From assembly GCA_018139225.1 (NCBI GenBank), contig JAGSNX010000002.1, positions 62,001-126,000 of the forward strand: a stretch of 64,000 nt of DNA, read 5' to 3'. Shown piece after piece: positions 36,066-43,954 of the stretch (position 1 is the stretch's first letter; each line of letters opens with the position of its first letter). The DNA comes from Microvirga sp. SRT01. Its GTDB lineage: Bacteria; Pseudomonadota; Alphaproteobacteria; Sphingomonadales; Sphingomonadaceae. A program made the position numbers and the translations under genes. The notes beneath the pieces are model-generated. The model was given only the letters and a program-made list of their open reading frames with translations, was not told the DNA's origin and made no database searches.

Positions 36066-37046
36066 ATGACCGACCTTGCCAATCGCCGAGACTTGTTGAA
36101 GGGCGCGGCCGTCGCCGGTGCCGCCGTTGCCGCTGCGCCTGCGCTGGCACAGGCGAGCGCGCCGCCACCATTCGCAGACCCGCAGACCAAATACACCAGC
36201 CAGCCCTATCCCGAGCAGCGCCAGAAATGGCCGGCGCTTCAGCGCGACATGACGCCGGTGCCCGATTGCGGTGAACGGAGCTATCGCGGATCGGGCAAGT
36301 TGCAGGGGCGTAAGGCGCTGGTCACCGGCGGCGATTCCGGCATCGGTCGCGCGGCGGTCATCGCCTTCGCGCGGGAGGGCGCCGATGTCGCGATCAACTA
36401 TTTTCCCACCGAGGGGCCCGACGCGCAGGACGTCGCCAAACTGCTCCGTGCGGAGGGGCGCAAGATCACGCTGATCCCCGGCGACCTGACCGATCAGGAA
36501 TTTTGCGTTAATCTGGTGGGCAATGCCAACCGCAAGCTCGGCGGGCTGGATATCCTGGTCAACAACGCCGCGTACCAGCAGTCGAAGGACTCGATCGCGG
36601 AGGTCAGCTTCGAACAGTTCGACCGCACGATGAAGACGAACCTGTACGCGATGTTCTGGATAACCAAGACGGCGATCCCGCTGATGAAGCCGGGATCGGC
36701 GATCATCAATACCGCGTCGGTGAACTCGTTCGCGCCAGAGAAGGAACTGCTCGATTACGCCACCACCAAGGGTGGGATCGCGATCTTCACCAAGGCGCTG
36801 GCGAAACAGGTCGCGAAGCAGGGGATCCGCGTCAACGCCGTCGCGCCGGGGCCGATCTGGACACCGCTTCAGGTCGCGGGCGGGCAGTTGCCGGGCAAGA
36901 TGCACGAATTTGGGCAGGACACACCGCTCGGGCGCTCGGGCCAGCCGGCGGAACTCGCGCCGTTGTACGTCGCCCTCGCGTCGGGGGAGTTGAGCTACAC
37001 AGACGGCAGCGTGTTCGGCGCGAACGGGGGAACGGGGACGATCTGA
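36066..37046 (+). CDS. SDR family oxidoreductase (YghA-like) with export signal
   Basis: 326 residues from ATG 36066 behind caggag. The N-terminus NRRDLLKGAAVAGAAVAAAPALAQA is a Tat-type signal. The catalytic part has TGGDSGIG and YATTKGG (catalytic Tyr and Lys present), and the conserved opening MTPVPDCGERSYRGSGKLQGRKALVTG resembles E. coli YghA, which lacks a signal peptide. A paralogue lies at 58426-59403. An exported NAD(P) enzyme of this class is unusual. Substrate not known; members are often stress-induced. Confidence 0.88.
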   Translation: MTDLANRRDLLKGAAVAGAAVAAAPALAQASAPPPFADPQTKYTSQPYPEQRQKWPALQRDMTPVPDCGERSYRGSGKLQGRKALVTGGDSGIGRAAVIAFAREGADVAINYFPTEGPDAQDVAKLLRAEGRKITLIPGDLTDQEFCVNLVGNANRKLGGLDILVNNAAYQQSKDSIAEVSFEQFDRTMKTNLYAMFWITKTAIPLMKPGSAIINTASVNSFAPEKELLDYATTKGGIAIFTKALAKQVAKQGIRVNAVAPGPIWTPLQVAGGQLPGKMHEFGQDTPLGRSGQPAELAPLYVALASGELSYTDGSVFGANGGTGTI

Positions 37047-37071
37047 AGATCCGCCTGTTCCAAGGTAATGG

Positions 37072-38493
37072 TCACCGGCGGATAGCCACCGCCACATCGG
37101 TCCTGACCGGACCGATCGCGACGCGCAGGATGCCGCCGCTGGCGGTGGCGGTTGATAGCGGCTGCGATATCCCGGTCTTCGTGTCGAACGCCGTCACGGT
37201 GTAGGTGCCGTCCGCCAGACCCGGCACGGTCAGCGTAACAGCCGACGCGTCGGTGCGCGCCTCCATCGTCCCGTCCCGGCCGGTCGCGTCCGTGCGGACC
37301 AGCCACGCGAGCGCCTGCGCATCGTCGCCGCAGCCGACGACCGCGACGCCCGGATCGCTGCATCGCATCTCCTTCGACAGGTTGCGGCGACGGAACCGCG
37401 TCCAGTCGATCGCCGGCAGAAACAGCGACAGCACGCGCTGTGCTTCTCGCATCCCGGCGGTCAGGACATGCGGATGGCGATTGGGCCAGCGCATGCCGCC
37501 GCCCGCGCCGCCGCTGGCGAGATGCGCCCATTGGATGTGCCGAAAATACTCGTCGTCGAACGCGTCCGGCAGGGTGCGCTTGCGGTCCTTGAAGCTGTGG
37601 ATCGGCCCGTGTTCGGAATCGAAGACGGGACGGCCCGGTCCCGCCTCAGTCACGGCAGCGCGCATCAGGCGTGCCACGGCCAGAGCGGGCGCGATGGTGT
37701 CGCGCGGCGCGTCGATCGTACCTTTTTCGTAGAGGTGGGTGTTGGCGAAATCGAGCGCGGGGTGGCGGAAGATCGCCTCCACGAGCGAGGGGTGGTTGAT
37801 CAACTCGGGACCGAACACGGACACGGTCTGCAGGTTGGCGCAACCGCGTCGCTCGATCTCGTGATCGCGCAGCCAGCCGGCGATGTCGGCGATGAAAGGC
37901 GCGGCGGTGGCCGGATCGTCGCCGCCGTGAGCGGGATGGATCTCGTTCCAGATGTCCCACGCGAACAGCGCCGGACTGCCGCCCCAGCGATCGCTGGCGA
38001 ACGCCAGCCGCTGCTTGATCGCGGCGCGCGTGTCGGGACAGGTCAGCCAGGTGCGGCGTGCCGCGCAAGGGCCGTCGTTCGCACGCGCATAGGGGTGGTG
38101 CCGCCACCGTATCCACATAAAGAACGTGTCGAACGGCGTGAGCAGCACGCGCAGCCCGACCTTCTCCAGCAGTACGAACAGATCGTCCCAGAAGCGGACC
38201 ATGTTGGGGACGAAGCGCCCGGCCGGTCGCTCCAGATAACGATGCTCGCCGTGGCAATATTCCAGCATCAGCCGGATGCACGTCACGCCGTGATCGCGCA
38301 GCCAGACCAGATGCCGCTCGACCGCAGCCATGTCGCGGCGGCGGAATAGGGGAGCGAGTTCGGGCCAGGTGATCGCGTCGTTATGGCCGATCGGCGTCCA
38401 GGGTGACCCGTCGTCGGTCACGAAGTAAGGCAGGTTCGGCAGGACGCCGATGCGCGCGAGGGGCGGATTGCGGGAACCTGAACTCGGGAGCAC
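37072..38493 (-). CDS. Clan GH-A glycoside hydrolase (cellulase/mannanase-like)
   Basis: 473 residues from GTG 38493-38491; a longer frame to 38595 would begin inside a hairpin and is rejected. The (beta/alpha)8 pattern of clan GH-A is seen: acid/base in FAWDIWNEIHP (E184) and nucleophile in VFDSEHGPIH (E294), with GVTCIRLMLEY early. The last 130 residues form a beta-rich domain (TLTVPGLADGTYTVTAFDTKTG). No signal peptide is evident in this start. The exact family and substrate cannot be set without a search; GH5 is most likely. It stands alone among stress genes. Confidence 0.75.
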   Translation of the reverse strand: MLPSSGSRNPPLARIGVLPNLPYFVTDDGSPWTPIGHNDAITWPELAPLFRRRDMAAVERHLVWLRDHGVTCIRLMLEYCHGEHRYLERPAGRFVPNMVRFWDDLFVLLEKVGLRVLLTPFDTFFMWIRWRHHPYARANDGPCAARRTWLTCPDTRAAIKQRLAFASDRWGGSPALFAWDIWNEIHPAHGGDDPATAAPFIADIAGWLRDHEIERRGCANLQTVSVFGPELINHPSLVEAIFRHPALDFANTHLYEKGTIDAPRDTIAPALAVARLMRAAVTEAGPGRPVFDSEHGPIHSFKDRKRTLPDAFDDEYFRHIQWAHLASGGAGGGMRWPNRHPHVLTAGMREAQRVLSLFLPAIDWTRFRRRNLSKEMRCSDPGVAVVGCGDDAQALAWLVRTDATGRDGTMEARTDASAVTLTVPGLADGTYTVTAFDTKTGISQPLSTATASGGILRVAIGPVRTDVAVAIRR

Positions 38494-38584
38494 GCCGGTC
38501 AGGTTAGCTGCCGATCCGCCACATCGCCACACGCAATGTATTGATCTGGCTGATACTCGCGGAGCGAAGCGGCCGAACAGGTTC

Positions 38585-38617
38585 GGAGCCGGCAACGCAC
38601 TTGGCGCTACCGGCTCC
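38585..38617 (-). terminator. Hairpin after the GlsB/small-protein operon
   Basis: GGAGCCGG (38585-38592) and CCGGCTCC (38610-38617) form a perfect 8-base stem with a 17-base loop, just downstream of the minus-strand stop at 38622. No clear U-run follows. Confidence 0.5.
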
Positions 38618-38621
38618 GATC

Positions 38622-38798
38622 TTAGTGAAGCGACGGTTCAGTGTGCGTTCCGCCTGCACCAGCGGCGTCGCCGGGGTGCAAGGGCAGGATCGCAATGACC
38701 CGATCGGGAACGCCGGCCTTCCTGAGCACGGCAGCGGCGCGTTCGGCCTCCGCGATGCTGTCGAAGATCGCCATCAGCCGATGCGGGCCTTCCTTCAC
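38622..38798 (-). CDS. 58-residue stress-type protein coupled to GlsB
   Basis: The start is GTG 38798-38796, which overlaps the upstream stop as GTGA, a sign of translational coupling. The product begins VKEGPHRLMAIFDSIAEAER and continues AAAVLRKAGVPDRVIAILPL, the pattern of the YflT-type heat-stress/general stress fold (strand, helix, strand); the tail is Gly/Thr-rich. Short but supported by coupling, codon pattern and resemblance. An internal ATG at 38774 would give 50 residues. Confidence 0.65.
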   Translation of the reverse strand: MKEGPHRLMAIFDSIAEAERAAAVLRKAGVPDRVIAILPLHPGDAAGAGGTHTEPSLH

Positions 38799-39064
38799 CG
38801 GACCGAGCCGCGACGAAAGAGGTTGATGATCGCGAGCAGAACGATCGCACCAACGAGCGAGACGAGCACCGACTGGATGCTGATGACGCCGCTGGTGATC
38901 GGCGCACCGCCGATCAGGGGGGTGACGATGAAGCCGGCGAGCAGTGCGCCGACGATGCCGACGACGACGTTGAGCAGGATGCCCTGCTGACCGTCGGTAC
39001 GCATGATCATGCTGGCAACCCACCCGATCAGGCCGCCGACGATGAGAAGTACGATGAGACCCAT
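38795..39064 (-). CDS. GlsB/YeaQ/YmgE family stress membrane protein
   Basis: 89 residues with three hydrophobic helices: MGLIVLLIVGGLIGWVASMIM, the middle LNVVVGIVGALLAGFIV and the last VLVSLVGAIVLLAIINLF, the transglycosylase-associated protein pattern. Members are small stress-induced inner-membrane proteins of unknown activity. An EcfG-like promoter lies about 40 bases upstream. The 58-residue gene follows with overlapping codons. Confidence 0.9.
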   Translation of the reverse strand: MGLIVLLIVGGLIGWVASMIMRTDGQQGILLNVVVGIVGALLAGFIVTPLIGGAPITSGVISIQSVLVSLVGAIVLLAIINLFRRGSVR

Positions 39065-39101
39065 GATTATTCCCTCTGTTGATGGAGCTTACGGGGCGTT
39101 C

Positions 39102-39127
39102 AACGGATCGCCGGCCACGGTTGTTCA
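39102..39127 (-). promoter_or_regulatory. EcfG-like general stress promoter
   Basis: Minus strand: TGAAC (39127-39123), 17-base spacer, CGTT (39105-39102); one mismatch from GGAAC-N17-CGTT. It drives the GlsB-type gene. Confidence 0.5.
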
Positions 39128-39229
39128 GATCGCGAGCAGTCGATCTAATGCGCCGATGGGTGCTGATGTACTAATCGAATAGGTATCCGGTCCGGGAACA
39201 GGTGAGGCCCGTCGCGCGCTTCAGCCGCC

Positions 39230-40699
39230 ATGCCAGACACTCCCGAACACGGCAGCGCGCCGACGCTGCGCCACCTCCAGCAACTGATGGCGCAACTGCT
39301 CGACGGAGTGATCCTGATCGATCCTGCGGGAACGATCCTCGACGCCAACGCCGCGGCGCTGCGGATGCACGGGGTCGATGACGTCAACGATCTCGGCACG
39401 ACCGCGGAGGGCTATGCGGAGCGCTTTGCGCTGCGGGACGGTGATCACAAGCCGCTGAAGCATCGGCAATATCCGCTGTTCCGGCTGCTGGCGGGCGATC
39501 GCTTCCCCGACCTGATCGTCGAGGTCGCTCCCGCTGGCGAGGACGAGGTGCGCTGGGTGCATCAGGTGCGCGACGTGACGATGGATGTCGACGGTGGCGA
39601 ACCCGATTACCTCGCGCTCGTCATCAGCGACGTGTCGCAACGCTTCGACGCGGAGGCGCGCTTCAACGCGATGTTCCAGGCGAACCCGGCACCCGCTGTC
39701 GTGGTGCGGCTGAGCGACCAGCGCATCGTCCGGATCAATGCCGGCTTCATGGCGCTGACCGGGTTCGGTGAGGAGCAGGTGGTCGGCAAGACGCTGTTCG
39801 GGCTCGATCTGCTCGGGAGCCTGCCCGACCCGACCGAGGTGCGGCAGCGGCTGGAGGCGGGTGAGATCGTCGACCAATCACAGGCGGAACTGCTAACGGC
39901 GGCGGGGGCGCGCAGGCTGGTGCTCTTCGCCGGCCAGCCGATCGACGTGACGCAGGAGGATGCGATGCTGCTGACCTTCGCCGATCTGGAGCCGCGGCGA
40001 GAGGCGGAGGCGGCGCTGGCGACCAGCGAGCGCCACTTGCAGACGATCTTCGAAATGGCGCCGGTGGCGATGGCGGTGACGCGCGATGCCGATCACCGGA
40101 TGGTGAGCATCAACGCAGCCTTTAGACGACTGACGGGCTATGCCGAGGATGAGGCGGTCGGCCACAGCGCCGACGAGCTGGGTTTATGGGAAGATGCCGA
40201 CGCCCGCGCGGCGATCGAGCGGGATGTCGCCGAGGGCGGCAGTGTCCGCGACTGTGATGCGCGGCTGATGTCGAAGTCCGATGGGCCGGTCGATTGTCTG
40301 GTGTCGGCGGAGACGATCGGCGTACAGGGCGCGCCTTGCATCCTGTGGGTCTATCAGGACGTGACCGAGCGGCGGCGCAGCGAGGCCGACCTGGCCGATG
40401 CAATCGACGAGGTGATGAAGGATGCGAGTTGGCTCAGTCGCTCGATCCTCGACAAGCTGGCGACGCTGCGCCGGCCGGAGGCCCGCGCGCCGACCGCCGA
40501 ACTGACGCCGCGCGAACGCGAGATCCTGGACCTGATCTGCGACGACATCGACGACACGGCGATCGCCGCGCGGCTGGGGTTGTCTCGCAATACCGTCCGC
40601 AACCACGTCGCGCGGCTCTACGCCAAGATCGGTGTCAACCGGCGCAGCGGCGCGGTGGTGTGGGGGCGCGAGCGCGGGATGGGCACGCGGTCGGACTGA
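39230..40699 (+). CDS. PAS-domain LuxR-type transcriptional regulator
   Basis: 489 residues. Three PAS domains are seen (about residues 15-140, 145-265 and 270-385), then a helical linker and a C-terminal LuxR helix-turn-helix (AELTPREREILDLICDD, NTVRNHVARLYAKIGVNRRSGAV). It is a soluble sensor-regulator without kinase or receiver domains, so PAS ligand or redox sensing probably acts directly on DNA binding. It precedes the hybrid kinase at 41017. Signal and target genes are unknown. Confidence 0.88.
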   Translation: MPDTPEHGSAPTLRHLQQLMAQLLDGVILIDPAGTILDANAAALRMHGVDDVNDLGTTAEGYAERFALRDGDHKPLKHRQYPLFRLLAGDRFPDLIVEVAPAGEDEVRWVHQVRDVTMDVDGGEPDYLALVISDVSQRFDAEARFNAMFQANPAPAVVVRLSDQRIVRINAGFMALTGFGEEQVVGKTLFGLDLLGSLPDPTEVRQRLEAGEIVDQSQAELLTAAGARRLVLFAGQPIDVTQEDAMLLTFADLEPRREAEAALATSERHLQTIFEMAPVAMAVTRDADHRMVSINAAFRRLTGYAEDEAVGHSADELGLWEDADARAAIERDVAEGGSVRDCDARLMSKSDGPVDCLVSAETIGVQGAPCILWVYQDVTERRRSEADLADAIDEVMKDASWLSRSILDKLATLRRPEARAPTAELTPREREILDLICDDIDDTAIAARLGLSRNTVRNHVARLYAKIGVNRRSGAVVWGRERGMGTRSD

Positions 40700-40727
40700 C
40701 GGTACGCCTCCAGGCCCCCCTGCGCTG

Positions 40728-40919
40728 TCAGCGATCCTTCGGGTGCAGCAACAACCCGTCGCGATGAGGCACCGCCTCGATCGCGTCGAGCTTGTCGAGC
40801 AGGTCGGCGAACGCGCCGTCCTGTTGCACCGGGAACAGCCGGTGAAACCCGGTTCCCAGCACGTCGAGATCGCGTGCGGTCAAAAAGCCGACGGCAACTA
40901 TAGGTTCTCGCACAGACAT
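40728..40919 (-). CDS. Hypothetical 63-residue protein divergent from the hybrid kinase
   Basis: 63 residues from ATG 40919-40917 with RBS ggagcaa. The sequence MSVREPIVAVGFLTARDLDVL...FHRLFPVQQDGAFADLLDKLDAIE is compact and unlike its antisense frames. I do not recognise a family. It reads away from the hybrid kinase and may share its control region. Confidence 0.6.
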   Translation of the reverse strand: MSVREPIVAVGFLTARDLDVLGTGFHRLFPVQQDGAFADLLDKLDAIEAVPHRDGLLLHPKDR

Positions 40920-41016
40920 TTGCTCCTAAAGCGCGGCTGGGGCATTTGGTGCCATCCGTTGCGCAAAAGCATCGAAGATCGTTGCGACGGAGCGGCTGCG
41001 GAAGACGAGGAAAGCA

Positions 41017-43368
41017 GTGCCGAGGACAGGTAAGGAGCCCTTTCTGGCGGGCGATGGGGAATTGGCGACGCGGATCGCGGCATTCGACTGGGCGACGACC
41101 CCGGTTGGGCCGATCGACACGTGGCCGGCGGCGATGAAGACGATGCTGGCCTTCGTCCTGCACTCGCCGGTGCCGATCGTCACGTTGTGGGGCGACCGCG
41201 GCGTGATGATCTACAACGATGCCTACCGCAGCTTTGCAGGCGCGCGACATCCGGCGCTTCTCGGCACCAACGTGCTGGAGGGGTGGCACGAGGTCGCCGA
41301 CTTCAACGCCAACGTGATGCAGCGGGTGTACCGCGAGGGCGGGACACTGTCGTACAAGGATCAGGAACTGACGCTGATCCGCGATGGCACACCCCGCCGG
41401 ATGTGGACCGACCTGGAATATTCGCCCGCCTGCGACGAGCATGGGCAGCCGTTGGGCGTCGTGGCTGTGGTGATCGAGACGACGGAAAAGGTCCTTGCCC
41501 GCCAGCAACTGGAGGACGACCGCAATCGCCTGTGGTCGCTATCGCGCGACCTGCTGCTGGTGTGCACGTTCGAGGGGGCGATCACAGCAGTGAACCCGAC
41601 CGCGACGCGGCTGCTGGGATGGGCCGAAGACGAGATGGTCGGCCGATCGCTCGGGGACTTCATCCACCCCGACGACATGGACGAAACCGCGACGGAGGTC
41701 GCGAAGCTCAGCCGCGGCATCACGACGCTGGCCTTCGAGAACCGCTACCGTGCCAAGGACGGCGAGTACCGCTTGTTCGCGTGGACCGCCGTGCCCGACG
41801 CCAACCGCATCCACGCCGTCGGACGCGACATTACGGACGAGCGCCGGCTCGCGCGCGATCGCGAGCGGATCTGGACGCTGTCGCCGGTGTTGAAGGTCGT
41901 TGCCGATGCCACCGGCCGCATCACCGACGTGAATCCGTCGTGGACGCAGGCGCTGGGCTGGACTCGCCGCGAGACGCTGGGCCGTCGCACGACCGAGTTC
42001 ATGGTCGACGACGAGGCGTTTTGGGCAGAGCGTGTCGAGACGCTTCGCTCCGGCACGCCGCTGATGGAATATCGCACCACGCTACGGTGCAAGGACGGCG
42101 AAGAGCGGCTGATACAATGGTCGACGGTCCCTGAAAACGGCACCTTCTATGGCTTCGGTCGCGACGTAACCGCGGAAGTCGCCGCCGGCGAAGCGCTGGC
42201 GGAGGCGGAGGCGGCGCTGCGCCAGTCGCAGAAGATGGAAGCGGTCGGCCAGCTGACGGGCGGCATCGCCCACGATTTCAACAACCTCTTGCAGGGCATT
42301 ACCGGCAGTCTGGAGATCGTGCAGCGCCGCGTCGCACAGGGGCGGGTAGCGGACCTCGACCGCTTCATCACCGGGGCGTCGACCGCGGCGCAGCGGGCGG
42401 CGGCGCTGACCCACCGGCTGCTCGCCTTCTCCCGCCGCCAGCCGCTCGATCCCAAGGCGGTGCGAGCCAATACGCTGATCGCATCGATGGAGGACATGCT
42501 GCGCCGAACGATCGGCGAGCGGATCGAGATGGAGCTGGTGCTGGCGGGCGGGTTGTGGGTGACGCTGTGCGATCCCAACCAGTTGGAAAGCGCGATCCTG
42601 AACCTCGTCATCAACGCCCGCGACGCGATGCCGGACGGCGGCAAGCTGACGATCGAAACGTGCAACGCGCATCTCGACAGTGCCTATGCCGCCCGCGAAC
42701 GGGGTGTGAAGCCCGGCCAATATGTCTGCATCTGCGTCACCGACACCGGCACCGGCATGGATGCCGGCACGATCGCCAAGGCGTTCGAGCCCTTCTTCAC
42801 GACCAAGCCGATCGGGCAGGGGACGGGGCTGGGCTTGTCGATGATCTACGGCTTTGCGCAACAGTCCGAAGGATACGCGAAGATCTATTCCGAGGTCGGG
42901 CAGGGGACGACGTTCAAATTCTACCTGCCGCGCCACCGCGGCGCAGCCGACGAAGACGAGCCGCTGCCGCAACTGACCGAAGCCCATCAGGCCGAAGACG
43001 GCGAGGTGGTGCTGGTCGTCGAGGACGAGGTGGTCGTGCGCGGCCTGATCGTGGAGGAGCTAGAGGAACTCGGCTATCGCGCGATCGAGGCGGTCGACGG
43101 ATCCAAGGGGCTGGAGGTGCTGCAATCGCGGCGACGGATCGACCTGCTGATCACCGACATCGGCCTGCCGGGTCTGAACGGTCGGCAACTGGCTGACGCC
43201 GCGCGCGAATTGCGACCGGCACTGAGGGTGCTGTTTATGACCGGTTATGCCGAAAACGCGGCGATGGCGTCGGGATTTCTGGAGCCGGGGATGGAGATGA
43301 TCACCAAACCCTTCGCGATGGAGGCGCTGGCGACGCGTATCCGGCAGATGCTGGGGGACGGCATCTGA
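41017..43368 (+). CDS. Hybrid sensor histidine kinase with multiple PAS domains and receiver
   Basis: 783 residues from GTG 41017 with RBS gagga. Three PAS-type domains (about 20-155, 165-275, 285-395), a HisKA domain with GGIAHDFNNLL (phospho-His 419), an ATPase domain with NLVINARDAM, DTGTGM and GTGLGLSMIYG, and a C-terminal receiver with LLITDIGLPG (Asp 714). No membrane segment, so it is a cytosolic sensor. It presumably autophosphorylates and passes phosphate to its own receiver; targets are unknown. It follows a PAS-LuxR regulator. Confidence 0.93.
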   Translation: MPRTGKEPFLAGDGELATRIAAFDWATTPVGPIDTWPAAMKTMLAFVLHSPVPIVTLWGDRGVMIYNDAYRSFAGARHPALLGTNVLEGWHEVADFNANVMQRVYREGGTLSYKDQELTLIRDGTPRRMWTDLEYSPACDEHGQPLGVVAVVIETTEKVLARQQLEDDRNRLWSLSRDLLLVCTFEGAITAVNPTATRLLGWAEDEMVGRSLGDFIHPDDMDETATEVAKLSRGITTLAFENRYRAKDGEYRLFAWTAVPDANRIHAVGRDITDERRLARDRERIWTLSPVLKVVADATGRITDVNPSWTQALGWTRRETLGRRTTEFMVDDEAFWAERVETLRSGTPLMEYRTTLRCKDGEERLIQWSTVPENGTFYGFGRDVTAEVAAGEALAEAEAALRQSQKMEAVGQLTGGIAHDFNNLLQGITGSLEIVQRRVAQGRVADLDRFITGASTAAQRAAALTHRLLAFSRRQPLDPKAVRANTLIASMEDMLRRTIGERIEMELVLAGGLWVTLCDPNQLESAILNLVINARDAMPDGGKLTIETCNAHLDSAYAARERGVKPGQYVCICVTDTGTGMDAGTIAKAFEPFFTTKPIGQGTGLGLSMIYGFAQQSEGYAKIYSEVGQGTTFKFYLPRHRGAADEDEPLPQLTEAHQAEDGEVVLVVEDEVVVRGLIVEELEELGYRAIEAVDGSKGLEVLQSRRRIDLLITDIGLPGLNGRQLADAARELRPALRVLFMTGYAENAAMASGFLEPGMEMITKPFAMEALATRIRQMLGDGI

Positions 43369-43417
43369 CGTTTGCGGGACATCGTGCCTCCAAGGCCGAT
43401 CGGCGCGCGGTGCTCGG

Positions 43418-43954
43418 CTACTTCACCGGACGTTTTTCCAACTTCCGCGCCAGCGTTCGGCGGTGCATGCCCAGCCGGCGTGCGGTTTCGGAAATGTTGA
43501 ATCCCGTCTCCGCCAGCGTTTCGTTGATATGCTCCCACTCCAGCGTCTTGATCGAGGACGCGCGTTCGCCGATCGCGACATCGGTGTCGCCGGCCGCGCG
43601 GCTGAACGCGGCTTCGACATCGTCGGTGTTCGAAGGCTTGGCGAGATAGTGGCACGCGCCGAGCTTGATCGCCTCCACCGCGGTGGCGATGCTGGCAAAG
43701 CCGGTCAGGACGACGATCAGCATCTTCGGGTCGTGCGCGTGTAGCCGCTCGACGCAGGTCAGGCCGGACGCCGTACCCAGTTTCAGGTCGACCACCGCAT
43801 AGCCCGGCGCGGCCTCAACCAGCAGTGCGTCGAGTTCTTCCGGGCTGCGCGCCACCCACACCAGATAGCCGCGCCGTTCGAACGAGCGTTGCAGCGTCCG
43901 CGCGAAGGTGGCGTCGTCCTCGACGATCATCAGGCGGCGAACAGGGTCGGTCAT
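43418..43954 (-). CDS. regA: RegA/PrrA/ActR-type response regulator
   Basis: 178 residues: receiver with DDATFARTL, phospho-Asp 56 (YAVVDLKLG) and LTGFASIATAVEAIKLGA, then a short linker and a Fis-type C-terminal helix-turn-helix (NISETARRLGMHRRTLARKLEKR), the exact architecture of RegA. In Rhodobacter RegA controls respiration and energy genes by redox. The gene's ATG overlaps the stop of the kinase gene (ATGA). Confidence 0.9.
   Translation of the reverse strand: MTDPVRRLMIVEDDATFARTLQRSFERRGYLVWVARSPEELDALLVEAAPGYAVVDLKLGTASGLTCVERLHAHDPKMLIVVLTGFASIATAVEAIKLGACHYLAKPSNTDDVEAAFSRAAGDTDVAIGERASSIKTLEWEHINETLAETGFNISETARRLGMHRRTLARKLEKRPVK

Noticed and set aside
39180..39229. GGAAC followed by CGCTT in front of the PAS-LuxR gene as an EcfG promoter
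   Set aside because: The -10 half does not match CGTT closely enough and it is very close to the start codon.
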